Positions 6,110 through 13,492 of a stretch of 18,533 nt of DNA are shown piece after piece. The stretch covers positions 1-18,533 of the forward strand of contig DASUWJ010000050.1 of the NCBI GenBank assembly GCA_036378475.1, written 5' to 3'. A model generated the notes under the pieces. It did not search any database. It was not told the DNA's origin and was given only the letters and a program-made list of their open reading frames with translations. How positions within the stretch are numbered: the stretch's first letter is position 1; each line of letters opens with the position of its first letter. The stretch is from 13-2-20CM-68-14 sp036378475 (lineage in GTDB: Bacteria > Actinomycetota > Thermoleophilia > Gaiellales > Gaiellaceae). The position numbers and the translations under genes are program-made.

Positions 6110-7381
6110 CTAATCCTCCCCGAAGATGCCGAACTGGCGTCGCCAACCCTTCGGCAGGACGAGCTCGAGCACGTCGTCGACCGTGATCACCCCGAGCATG
6201 CGCTCCTCATCGTCGGTCACCGCGACGACGGTCAGGTCGTAGTCGGTCATCAGCCGGGCTACCTCCTCCAGGTCTGCGTCTGGTCGCAGGTGCTGGGCGG
6301 GCCTGGCGACCTCGCCGATCCGAAGCTTCGGGTCGGCGCGCAGGAGGTCGCCGAGAGGAATTGCAGCGCTCAGACGCTGGCGAGCGTCGATCACGAAGAT
6401 CCAGGCCAGCTCATCGGCTGAGCACCGCGACCGGCGGACGCGTTCGAGCACCTCGGGATGCGTCGCCTGCGAGTGCACGGACACGTAGTCGGGACTCATC
6501 AGACCGCCGGCGGTTGCCGGGTCGTAGCCGAGGAGCGTCCGCACGCGCCGGCGCTGAACCGGCGGGAGCTTCTCGACGATCTGCTCGCGCCGTTCCTCCG
6601 GGAGCTGACCGAGCAGATCGGCCGCATCGTCCGACCCCATGCGCGAGAGAACCGCGGCGACCTCCTCGTCCGAGCGGTCCTCGAGAAACTCGATCTGGTG
6701 GTTCGGCTCGAGCTCCTCGAAGACGTCGGCCTCGAGCTCCGGATCGCCGCCGACCGCCTCGATGATCTCTTCGCCCTCCTGGTGTGAGGCGGCCTCGACG
6801 AGATCGGCGAGCTGGGCGGGATGCAGGCGGGCAAGCTTCGGATGTGGGACGCGCAGCCGCAACGTCGGCACGTGACCGGTGAAGGGTTCGACCGTCGCCC
6901 AGTCGAGGACCGTGCCCGCTCCGAGACTCTCGGCGAGCGGGCGGGGCAGGAGGCGGCGCGCGAGCCCGCGCAGGCCGACGTCGACCCCGACCACGCGGTA
7001 CCAGCCGTCGACCCGGGCAAGCTCGATCTCGTTCGCGCGGACGAGCCTGGCGCCGTCGATGTTGATCAGCTGGCGGTCGAGCACGTCCTTCTTCAGCAGC
7101 ACCTCCCGCGGCCGGCGCTCGAACGGCTGCAGGTCGAGCCTGACGGCGCGAACGCTGACCCGCCCGTGGTCGATCTCGGCGACCGCATCGGCGGGAACGA
7201 AGACCTGGCGGCCGGCGACGCTGGCGAGGATGCCGCTGACCGGGGGATACTCGTCCCCGCCTAGCCGCACCATCAGGTCATCCACTCGACCGAGCTTGCC
7301 GCCCGAGCGGTCGATCAGATCGGAGCCGACGACGAGCGAGAGGTGCAGGACGCGCGGCTGGGTGAGCGTCGCGGCCTCCAC
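6110..7381 (-). CDS. Soluble PRC-barrel / MgtE N-domain / CBS protein without channel domain
   Basis: The 423-residue protein has no membrane helix. Two PRC-barrel-like domains occupy about 12-85 (VGSDLIDRSGGKLGRVDDLM) and 95-165. An MgtE-type superhelical N domain follows at about 185-285, rich in acidic residues. The MgtE-like connector TAGGLMSPDYVSV (290-302) leads into two CBS domains (about 300-345 and 358-410), ending GVITVDDVLELVLP. In MgtE channels the N and CBS domains bind Mg2+ in the cytoplasm and close the pore. Here the MgtE pore is missing and the protein ends at residue 423, just after CBS2. The next gene in the operon is the NRMT-like transporter, 84 bases downstream. I infer that it is a separate Mg2+-sensing regulatory subunit. 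The start is a GTG at 7381 with no Shine-Dalgarno; TATCGT seven bases upstream could be the -10 of a leaderless message. Confidence 0.85.
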   Translation of the reverse strand: MEAATLTQPRVLHLSLVVGSDLIDRSGGKLGRVDDLMVRLGGDEYPPVSGILASVAGRQVFVPADAVAEIDHGRVSVRAVRLDLQPFERRPREVLLKKDVLDRQLINIDGARLVRANEIELARVDGWYRVVGVDVGLRGLARRLLPRPLAESLGAGTVLDWATVEPFTGHVPTLRLRVPHPKLARLHPAQLADLVEAASHQEGEEIIEAVGGDPELEADVFEELEPNHQIEFLEDRSDEEVAAVLSRMGSDDAADLLGQLPEERREQIVEKLPPVQRRRVRTLLGYDPATAGGLMSPDYVSVHSQATHPEVLERVRRSRCSADELAWIFVIDARQRLSAAIPLGDLLRADPKLRIGEVARPAQHLRPDADLEEVARLMTDYDLTVVAVTDDEERMLGVITVDDVLELVLPKGWRRQFGIFGED

Positions 7382-7388
7382 CGGACGA

Positions 7389-7394
7389 ACGATA
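7389..7394 (-). promoter_or_regulatory. Candidate -10 box for a leaderless metal operon transcript
   Basis: On the minus strand, TATCGT lies seven bases before the GTG at 7381. No Shine-Dalgarno precedes that GTG, and the spacing fits a transcript beginning at or next to the start codon, as is common in actinobacteria. I see no convincing -35, so this is weak inference. Confidence 0.25.
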
Positions 7395-7412
7395 CGGCCG
7401 GAGCGTCGGCCG
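7395..7412. promoter_or_regulatory. Inverted repeat upstream of the metal operon
   Basis: CGGCCG (7395-7400) and CGGCCG (7407-7412) flank GAGCGT and sit just upstream of the candidate -10. The repeat could be an operator or a hairpin, but such sequences are common by chance at this base composition. Confidence 0.2.
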
Positions 7413-7431
7413 GCGCCAGAGCTGTTTCCCG

Positions 7432-7447
7432 CCGAGCGGCCGCTCGG
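7432..7447. terminator. Perfect 16-bp palindrome after the BTAD regulator gene
   Basis: CCGAGCGGCCGCTCGG is a perfect palindrome starting one base beyond the stop of the regulator gene (7449-7451). As RNA it forms a 6-bp GC stem with a GGCC tetraloop. Its position suits a terminator separating the sigma/regulator operon from the metal operon that continues on the same strand. No U-tract follows on the minus strand, so it could instead be an operator for the metal operon. Confidence 0.4.
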
Positions 7448-7448
7448 G

Positions 7449-8216
7449 TCACGATTGTGCGAGCAGGCGGTGGTAGAGGAGGCGCGTCTCCCGGGCCGGC
7501 TCGAGCCCGAGCCGCTCGGCGAGCAGGGAACGCAACGTCTCGTAGCGCGCGGCCACTGCTAGCCGGAGGCCCATGTCCTGCTCCGCCTGCATCGCAAGCC
7601 GCGTCAGGCGTTCGTTCAGCTCGTCGAGCGACAGGCCACGCTCGGCGGCGAGCAGGGCGCGGGCCGGCTCGAGGCGGTCGAGGTAGAGCCGGCTCGCGCG
7701 CTCGCAGAGGGCCGCGAGCAAAGCGGTGAGGCGCCGTAGGTGGCCGGCGGCCCAAGCGCCGTCGATCCCCTCCAGGGGTTGGCCCTGGAAGAGGGCGAGC
7801 GCCTGCTCGACGCGTTCTGGCCGCGCCTCGGGCGGAAGCCGCAGGGCGGCCTCGACCGAGTCGACATCCACCGCTGTCTGGGTCCAGTCGAGCCGGTAGA
7901 GGCCGCCCTGACGGCGAAGGGCCGGGCCGAGTAGCCGCCGCGCCTCACTCACGCCCTGCCAGAGCCGCGCTCGCGTCCGCCGGGGATCCTGCGCCGGCCA
8001 GAGCATCTCGAGCAGCCGGTCTTGCGTCGCTCCCTCGCGCTGCAGCGCCAGGTAGGCGATCAGTTCCGCGGTCGCCGTGCGCCGGGGCCGGCCCACCGAC
8101 CGGCCCGCCTGCACGCGCACGGGCCCGAGCACGCGGACGAGGAGGGGCTCTCCCTCACCCGGGCGGGCGAGCCAGGGATCACTCGGCGGGTTCGAGTCGG
8201 CGCACGCTGTCCTCAC
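7449..8216 (-). CDS. BTAD-family transcriptional regulator (SARP-like)
   Basis: The start is a GTG at 8216 that overlaps the TGA of the upstream gene as GTGA (8213-8216). A longer frame exists but would run into that gene's coding sequence. The 255-residue product has a winged-helix DNA-binding domain at about 25-110 (from LLVRVLGPVRVQAG, with DRLLEMLWP and the SEARRLLG helix) and a bacterial transcriptional activation domain at about 115-250. The latter shows FQGQPLEGIDGAWAAGHLRR, a TPR-like helical array, and MGLRLAVAARYETLRSLLAE near the end. This is the minimal SARP architecture (AfsR/DnrI type) without an ATPase domain. It is the third gene of a coupled operon behind a sigma factor and a membrane propeller protein. 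Its targets are unknown; the divergent T4SS operon is an obvious candidate. Confidence 0.85.
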   Translation of the reverse strand: MRTACADSNPPSDPWLARPGEGEPLLVRVLGPVRVQAGRSVGRPRRTATAELIAYLALQREGATQDRLLEMLWPAQDPRRTRARLWQGVSEARRLLGPALRRQGGLYRLDWTQTAVDVDSVEAALRLPPEARPERVEQALALFQGQPLEGIDGAWAAGHLRRLTALLAALCERASRLYLDRLEPARALLAAERGLSLDELNERLTRLAMQAEQDMGLRLAVAARYETLRSLLAERLGLEPARETRLLYHRLLAQS

Positions 8217-9517
8217 GGGCCAGGCTGGACCGGGTCGCCGACGAGCGCGAGCCAGCTTCCGCGCGCGAGCGCCCGGCCGCCGACGCAGCTCGCCCGCGAG
8301 AGATCGCACTCGAGCAGGCTTCGCCGGCCGGCGCGGCCTCTTGACGGAGGAACCGAAAGCGCCACCGCCACCCGCCCCGTCCCGCCGTCGACGAAGAGCG
8401 GAGCTGAGAAGAAGGGGCCGTAGCCAGTCGACGCCCCCGGCGCTCCGCCGAGCCTGATCACCTGCTCGAGCGAGAGACGGCCGCCCGAGAAGGTCAGCAC
8501 GACGAGGGCACCGCCGTTGCCGAGGGCCGTTGTGGCCACGATTCTCGCTCCGAGCCAGCTGCCCGGACCGATTCCCCCGGCCAGCCAGCGTGCCTCGATA
8601 CCTCCGCTTCCGGCCTGCCGGAGGTCGAGCGTCTGCACGATGCGCCCGGTCGAGACCTCGACCAGCCGAACGAGCGGCGAGGGGCCGTCCTCCTCGGGCA
8701 CGGGGTTGAAACCGCCGAGCACGTAGCGGCCGTCGGGGCTGATCGCGCTCACGTCGGTCAAGGGCAGCCGGTGCACCGCCCCCGGCGGGCCAAGAGCCAG
8801 CACGCCGGGCGAGGCCGCGCGCGGGCAGCCGGGACAGCGCTCGACGATCACGAGCAAGCGGCTACGGGCCCAACCGGCGAGTAGGTAGGGCCCGGGCCGG
8901 CCGAGCCACGTGGTCGGCCGCCCAGTCGGTCGGGAGCGAACGAGGACGACGCCGAGGTAGGGCCGTCGTTTCGAGCGTGGCCCGGCAGCCTGCCAGTAGG
9001 CGAGCGCACCGTCCTGGCGCCAGACCGCCGACTGGGTTCCGCCCGCCAGCGGGGTATCCCGGTCCGCGAAGAGGTCGTACAGGCGCACCCGGGGGGCGCC
9101 TCCCTGCCAGCTCTCGTAGGCGATCCATCTGCGGTCCGGCGAGGAAACGGCGAGCGGTCCGTCCTGCCCGAGGAGGGGCGCCCTGAGTGGAGCGGCGAGC
9201 CGCCTGCGACCACGCCCCGGCTCGACGAGCGTGCGATCGACGATGTAGGGAACCGCCACGGTCTGGCCGGGAAGCGCGGGCACCAGCTGAGCGCGCGTCC
9301 GAACGGAGAACAGACCGAGCAGCTGTTGCCCAAGCCCGAATGCCGGAACGGCGAGGAGCAGCACGAGGAGCAGCGCCGCGAGCGCCAGGACGAGCCGGCG
9401 CGAGCGAACGCTCGCGTGGCCACTCGCACGGCGGCGAACCTCGGACCAGTCGCCGGGTTCCTCGGCGACGAGTGCGCGGATCCGCGGCTGGAGCCGCCCG
9501 TCGAGCAGCTCGCTCAC
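8213..9517 (-). CDS. Single-pass membrane protein with beta-propeller-like ectodomain, candidate anti-sigma/sensor
   Basis: The GTG start at 9517 overlaps the TGA of the sigma gene (GTGA, 9514-9517). The 434-residue protein has a short cytoplasmic segment (1-40, with DGRLQPRIRALVAEEPGDW), one membrane helix (about 41-62) and a ~370-residue extracytoplasmic region. That region carries blade-like repeats such as LAVSSPDRRWIAYESW, SAISPDGRYVLGGF and VRLVEVSTGRIVQTLDL, typical of WD40/TolB-like propellers. Its position right after an ECF-type sigma gene, and the small cytoplasmic tail, suggest it holds the sigma factor until a signal outside the cell is sensed. No zinc-binding anti-sigma motif is visible in the tail, so this role is inferred from context. 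An exported CPGC pair (in ERCPGCPR) and two cysteines near the C-terminus (ECDLSRASC) could form disulfides. Confidence 0.8.
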   Translation of the reverse strand: MSELLDGRLQPRIRALVAEEPGDWSEVRRRASGHASVRSRRLVLALAALLLVLLLAVPAFGLGQQLLGLFSVRTRAQLVPALPGQTVAVPYIVDRTLVEPGRGRRRLAAPLRAPLLGQDGPLAVSSPDRRWIAYESWQGGAPRVRLYDLFADRDTPLAGGTQSAVWRQDGALAYWQAAGPRSKRRPYLGVVLVRSRPTGRPTTWLGRPGPYLLAGWARSRLLVIVERCPGCPRAASPGVLALGPPGAVHRLPLTDVSAISPDGRYVLGGFNPVPEEDGPSPLVRLVEVSTGRIVQTLDLRQAGSGGIEARWLAGGIGPGSWLGARIVATTALGNGGALVVLTFSGGRLSLEQVIRLGGAPGASTGYGPFFSAPLFVDGGTGRVAVALSVPPSRGRAGRRSLLECDLSRASCVGGRALARGSWLALVGDPVQPGP

Positions 9518-9990
9518 CGGCTCACCTCCAGGGCCCCCAGCGCCAGCCGGAGCGACGCGAGCGCCTGCGCGAGCGTGGCGGAGACCGTCCCGACACTCAG
9601 GCCGCAGGCTACGGCGATCTCTTCGTAGGAGAGATCGGCGAAATAGCGCAGGAACACGATCAGCCGCCGGCGCGGCGGTAGCCCAAGCAGGGCAGCGACG
9701 AGCTCAGGGTCGCGATCCGAGCCGAGGAAGTCGAGCTCGATCTCGTCCTCGAGCGCGCCGGGCCGGCGCCGCCGGCGCGCGTCCAGTGCCCGCCGCATGA
9801 CGATCTGCCAGACCCAGCCCGGGAGCGAACCGCTCCGGAACTGGCGCCGTTCGGCAAACGCTCGCGCGAAGCCATCCTGGACGACGTCGTGGGCCTCGTC
9901 GTAGTCGCCGACGATCCCCGCAACGGCATGGCGAAAGCCGCTGTAGCGAGCACGGTACAACCGCTCGATCTCCTCACCGACGGCATCCAT
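9514..9990 (-). CDS. ECF-type RNA polymerase sigma factor
   Basis: The ~158-residue protein contains only sigma regions 2 and 4, as in extracytoplasmic-function sigma factors. Region 2 is at about 12-75 (YDEAHDVVQDGFARAFAERR, then GWVWQIVMRRALDARRR). Region 4 is at about 103-152 (LPPRRRLIVFLRYFADLSYE, EEIAVACGLSVGTVSATLAQ as the helix-turn-helix, then ALASLRLAL). It should direct RNA polymerase to a small regulon. ATG at 9990 is preferred; a GTG immediately before it (9993) would add one residue. Its stop overlaps the start of the membrane propeller gene, a common sigma/anti-sigma arrangement. Autoregulation is likely by family habit, but I could not identify a GGAAC-type -35 in the 171 bases upstream. 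Confidence 0.9.
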   Translation of the reverse strand: MDAVGEEIERLYRARYSGFRHAVAGIVGDYDEAHDVVQDGFARAFAERRQFRSGSLPGWVWQIVMRRALDARRRRRPGALEDEIELDFLGSDRDPELVAALLGLPPRRRLIVFLRYFADLSYEEIAVACGLSVGTVSATLAQALASLRLALGALEVSR

Positions 9991-10161
9991 CACCTGAGAA
10001 ACGCGCGAGCGCTACCTGCTTGTTTAGCGCGTCTGGTGCGCGCGCGCGAGCCAGGACTTCCCGAGCGGGCTCCGCGCGTCCGTGTCGGTGCCGGGTCGGC
10101 CGCCCGTCGGCGCCCTGGCAGCGGCCCAGGCGACCCTTTCGCTCCCGACCGGGAGGCAGAT
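9991..10161. promoter_or_regulatory. Divergent intergenic region between sigma operon and T4SS operon
   Basis: These 171 bases should carry the promoters of two divergent operons. An inverted repeat, ACGCGC (10001-10006) and GCGCGT (10027-10032), encloses a palindromic AGCGCT (10008-10013) and the most AT-rich patch (TTGTTTAG), next to the sigma gene. This is a possible operator. No convincing -35/-10 pair is visible on either strand. Confidence 0.3.
10151..10156 (+). promoter_or_regulatory. Ribosome binding site that selects a TTG start
   Basis: GGGAGG lies five bases before TTG at 10162-10164. The open frame extends much further upstream over the start of the divergent sigma gene, so this strong Shine-Dalgarno decides the start of the Replic_Relax gene. 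Confidence 0.6.
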
Positions 10162-10914
10162 TTGCACCGCACCGAGCTCGCCGCGCCCATACGTGAACCG
10201 CACCCGCTCACGCTTCAAGCCGGCTCACGGCCCCCGCGCCGGCGGGAGCCGCGAAGGCAGCGGGCTCGCGCGATCCGGCTCGGGGGCCGAGACCTCGAGC
10301 TCCTCGGCTGGCTGGCCCGCCAGCGCTTCGCCAGCGCAGCCCAGGTCGGCGAGCGCTTCGGGATCGGCCCGGGCCGAGCGGGCCGGCGGCTCGGCGAGCT
10401 CGCCGCTGCAGGCTACGTCGAGCGCGTGCGGCCGTTCGTCGGTCCGAGCGTCTATCTCGCCACCCCGGCCGCACTCGCGCTCGCCGGCAGCAGCCTGCCG
10501 AGACCCCGGGTCGATGTGAGGACGTACCGGCACGACCTCGGGATCACGCAGCTCACGGTCGAGTTCGAGCTCGCAGGCCTGCACACCATCACCGAGCGAG
10601 AGATGCGCTCCCGCGAGGCCCGCAGGGAGGCCGTGTACTCCGCCTCGCTCGGCCTGGATCGAAGCGGTGAGCCCCCGCGCCGCCACTTCTGCGATCTCGC
10701 CGTCGAAGCCGCGGCGGGAGCGCTGCTCGCGTTCGAGCTCGAGCTGACGCCGAAGCGAACGGGCCGGCTGCGCGCGATCCTCAAGGCCTACCGCCGCTCG
10801 CCGCAGATCGCTCGCGTCGTCTACTACGTCGAGCACGCCTCGCTCGCGCGGCGGCTGGAGGAGCTCGCCCGCTCGCTCTACCTGGAGGAGCGCCTCGAGG
10901 TGCGCTGGTGGTAG
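10162..10914 (+). CDS. Replication-relaxation (Replic_Relax) family protein
   Basis: About 250 residues from a TTG start chosen by GGGAGG at 10151-10156. The N-terminal third is a winged helix: LLGWLARQRFASAAQVGERF, then a GPGRAGRRLGELAAAGYVER recognition-helix region. The middle contains TYRHDLGITQLTVEFELAG, with the conserved His-Asp of the family, followed by HFCDLAVEAAAGALLAFELE and a long helical C-terminus (LKAYRRSPQIARVVYYV). This matches the Replic_Relax family that accompanies coupling proteins in actinobacterial and other Gram-positive mobile elements, where it is proposed to act at the transfer origin. The FELEL(TPKR) segment resembles a nuclease-fold core strand, but catalysis is unproven. 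It opens the T4SS operon; its stop overlaps the next start by 7 bases. Confidence 0.8.
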   Translation: MHRTELAAPIREPHPLTLQAGSRPPRRREPRRQRARAIRLGGRDLELLGWLARQRFASAAQVGERFGIGPGRAGRRLGELAAAGYVERVRPFVGPSVYLATPAALALAGSSLPRPRVDVRTYRHDLGITQLTVEFELAGLHTITEREMRSREARREAVYSASLGLDRSGEPPRRHFCDLAVEAAAGALLAFELELTPKRTGRLRAILKAYRRSPQIARVVYYVEHASLARRLEELARSLYLEERLEVRWW

Positions 10915-12650
10915 GCGCCGGGAAGCAGTCGGGGGCGCGACCGTGGTACGAGGGCCTGCCGGAAGGCTCCTTCCTGCTGCTGCCGGTCGCACTCATCGCC
11001 TTCCTGCCGCTCGTGCTGGCAGCCGCGCTCACGCTCATCACCCGGAGCGTTGCCGCGCGCGCCGCGGTGATCCTCGCTGCCGCGATCAGCGGCGGAGTGC
11101 TCCTTTTCTCCGCGGATCCCAGCCACGCTCTCGCGGCTTACCGAGCGCAGGGACTGCTCTACGAGCTCGCCCGCACCCGCTTTGCCCCCGCCTCCCTTGT
11201 CGCCTCCTTGCCGGTCGGGCTTGCGGGCGCGGCGCTGCTCGCCGCCGCCGCTGCGCTGCTGGAGCACGTGCAGCATCCCTTCTGGATCCCGCGCGAGCGC
11301 GAGCGAGCATTCCCCGCGCTCAGCCGGCGCAGGGAGCTGCGGCGGCTGGCGGCTGGCAAGCCGAGAGCGGATGGCAGGATCGGACTCGGACTGACGCCCG
11401 ACGGCCGTTCGGTCTCGCTGGCCGAGACCGAGCTCGCCCAGCACGCGTTGATCGTCGGCGCGACCGGCAGCGGCAAGACGACCAGCCTCCTGCAGATGAT
11501 CCGTGCACTCGTCGCGCGCGGGGCCGGAACGGTTGTCGCCGACCTCAAGGCCGATCCCGAGCTGGCCGAGTCGCTCGCAGGCGCCGCGGCCCAAGACGGC
11601 CGGCCCTTCGAGCACTGGACGCTCGACGGTCCCTCGAGCTGGAACCCGCTCTCGCACGGGAGCGCGACCGAGCTGACCGACAAGCTCGTCGCGCTCGAGG
11701 AATGGACCGAGCCCCATTACAAGCGTGCCGCCCAACGCTACCTGCACACCGTCCTTTCCGTCCTGATCGCCGCTGGCGAGACCGTCGCCTTGCCCCGGGT
11801 GGTCGGCCTGCTCGATCCCGAGGCGCTCGCCGCCTACGCCCTCTCGGCCCGCGCCGGCCTGGCCGAGCCCGAGCGGCTGCGCATCGAGCGCTTCTGCGAA
11901 GGCCTCGACCGCAGCTCCGCGAGCGCGGTGCAGGGGCTCGCGAACCGGCTCGCCCTGCTCGCCGAGACGAATGCGGGCTCCTTCCTGTCCGGGGAGGGGA
12001 TCGATCTGGCCAGGACCCTGGCGGAGGGACGGGTGACGCTCTTTTCGCTCGATGCCCAGACCTACGGAGAGACGGCGGCCCAGGTCGCCGCGCTCGTCGT
12101 GCTCGACCTGAAGACGCTGATCTCCGGCAGGCTGGCCGCCCACGGCGGCGAGCCGCGACTTGCCTTCGCCGCGCTGGACGAGTTCTCGGCCATCCGCTCC
12201 GACCATCTGGTCCACCTCTTCGCGCGTGGCCGCTCGGCCGGGCTGGGGGTCGTACTCGCCACGCAGGAGCTGGCCGACCTGAGCCGGGTCGACCGCGGGT
12301 TTGCCGACCAGGTGCTCGCGAACACGAACGTGAAGCTGATCCATCGGCAGGATGTGCCGGAATCCGCTGAGCGGCTCGCTGCCCTCGCGGGCACGCGCAC
12401 GGTCTACGAAGAGGCGCTCCAGACCGAGCGGGCGCCCTTCGTTGAGCTCGGCGCCAGCCTGCGGCCAGGCGGCGGATACGGCCGAGATACGGGCCGGGGT
12501 ACGATCCGCCCGGTCGAGGAGTACCTCGTTCATCCGAACGAGCTGATGCGGCTCGGCCAGGGCCGGGCGATCCTGATCCGCAAGCATCCCGAGGTCTCGG
12601 TCGAGCGCGTCGAGATCACGCCTCCTCGCCAGCCGCGAGCCGCCACATGA
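10908..12650 (+). CDS. VirD4/TraG-like type IV coupling ATPase
   Basis: The 580-residue protein begins at a GTG overlapping the previous stop by 7 bases, with GAGG at 10897-10900. Three hydrophobic segments lie near the N-terminus (about 21-45, 49-67 and 96-118). The RecA-like motor follows, with Walker A GATGSGKTT (184-192), Walker B FAALDEF (D424, E425) and a downstream LATQEL motif. SVSLAETELAQHALIVGATG leading into Walker A is typical of T4CP/TraG proteins of the VirD4 superfamily. Coupling proteins sit at the membrane, bind the DNA-relaxase complex or protein substrate, and feed it to the secretion channel. Context with Replic_Relax upstream and TcpC, VirB3-, VirB4- and VirB6-like genes downstream supports this. 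A TraD or FtsK-related name is possible, but the gene order favours T4CP. Confidence 0.92.
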   Translation: MVGAGKQSGARPWYEGLPEGSFLLLPVALIAFLPLVLAAALTLITRSVAARAAVILAAAISGGVLLFSADPSHALAAYRAQGLLYELARTRFAPASLVASLPVGLAGAALLAAAAALLEHVQHPFWIPRERERAFPALSRRRELRRLAAGKPRADGRIGLGLTPDGRSVSLAETELAQHALIVGATGSGKTTSLLQMIRALVARGAGTVVADLKADPELAESLAGAAAQDGRPFEHWTLDGPSSWNPLSHGSATELTDKLVALEEWTEPHYKRAAQRYLHTVLSVLIAAGETVALPRVVGLLDPEALAAYALSARAGLAEPERLRIERFCEGLDRSSASAVQGLANRLALLAETNAGSFLSGEGIDLARTLAEGRVTLFSLDAQTYGETAAQVAALVVLDLKTLISGRLAAHGGEPRLAFAALDEFSAIRSDHLVHLFARGRSAGLGVVLATQELADLSRVDRGFADQVLANTNVKLIHRQDVPESAERLAALAGTRTVYEEALQTERAPFVELGASLRPGGGYGRDTGRGTIRPVEEYLVHPNELMRLGQGRAILIRKHPEVSVERVEITPPRQPRAAT

Positions 12651-13492
12651 GGCTCCTCCGCTCCCCCCTGACCCGAGCCGCCGGGCGGGCACTCCTTTGG
12701 GCGGGGCTCCTGTTCCTGATCGGAAGGGGAGCACTCGCCGTGATCGCACCTGCGCGGGAGCGCCCGCCCGCGCCTCGGCTCGAGGCACCGAGGGCGGCTT
12801 TTCCCGGCCAGGGAGCGGAGGCCTTCGCGGCCGGCTTCGCGCGCGCGTACTTCGCGCACGGCCCCGGAGCGGGTGAGCGTCCCCGCCTCGGGCCCTACCT
12901 AACGGCGGGCCTCGCGCCCTGGACCGGTTCGCTGCTCCAGCGGGGGAGCCCGCTCACGGTGCTGCAGGCGACGCCCGCTGGAGCGGTCCGCCTTGATGCC
13001 CGGCACGCGCTGATCACGGTCCGCGTCGATCTCGGCGGGCGGGCGGGATCGCGCTATCTGGCCGTTCCCCTGGCGAGTAGCGCCCCCGGTGCCTACGGCG
13101 TCTTCGACTACCCCTCGCTGGTACCCGCACCGGCGCTCGCCGCCGACCCGGCCGCTCCGGAGGCTCCCCTCGATGCCGGGCTGGAGAACGAGGTCAGGCC
13201 GTTACTGATGCGCTTCTTCCCGGCCTATCTGGGTGGGTCGGGGTCAGCACTCTCGTACTTCGCGCCACCGGGAGCCGAGCTCCGGGGCGTGGCGGGCCGG
13301 TTCGACCGGGTCGAGCTACTGACGCTCGCCCGGGTCGGCACTCAAGCGCCCGGTCGGCTCGTGGTGCGAGCGCTCGTCAGCGCGCGTGACCGGTTGGCGG
13401 GCCAGACCTCGCTCTTCGCCTACCGCGTCTCCCTGACGCATGCGGGCCGCTGGTACGTGGCCTCCGTCGACTCAGAAGGGACCGGTCAATGA
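12647..13492 (+). CDS. TcpC/VirB8-like conjugation channel protein
   Basis: The start overlaps the coupling ATPase stop as ATGA (12647-12650). The 281-residue protein has a short cytoplasmic N-terminus, one membrane helix (about 12-33) and an extracytoplasmic part with two NTF2-like alpha/beta units. The first begins around EAFAAGFARAYF (58-69) and runs through DARHALITVRVDL. The second begins around LENEVRPLLMRFFPAYL (~179-195) and ends in SLTHAGRWYVASVDSEG. This two-unit layout is that of TcpC, the VirB8-like scaffold of Gram-positive conjugation systems. VirB8-like proteins link ATPases and the channel through self-assembly and partner contacts. The assignment rests on architecture and operon position. 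Confidence 0.82.
   Translation: MRLLRSPLTRAAGRALLWAGLLFLIGRGALAVIAPARERPPAPRLEAPRAAFPGQGAEAFAAGFARAYFAHGPGAGERPRLGPYLTAGLAPWTGSLLQRGSPLTVLQATPAGAVRLDARHALITVRVDLGGRAGSRYLAVPLASSAPGAYGVFDYPSLVPAPALAADPAAPEAPLDAGLENEVRPLLMRFFPAYLGGSGSALSYFAPPGAELRGVAGRFDRVELLTLARVGTQAPGRLVVRALVSARDRLAGQTSLFAYRVSLTHAGRWYVASVDSEGTGQ

Noticed and set aside
8180..8200. tRNA T-loop-like GGTTCGAGTC
   Set aside because: No acceptor, D or anticodon arms around it; it lies inside the N-terminal coding region of the BTAD regulator.
10878..12788. Minus-strand 636-aa ORF
   Set aside because: Complement of the coupling ATPase with Walker motifs on the + strand; no recognisable domain in the antisense translation.
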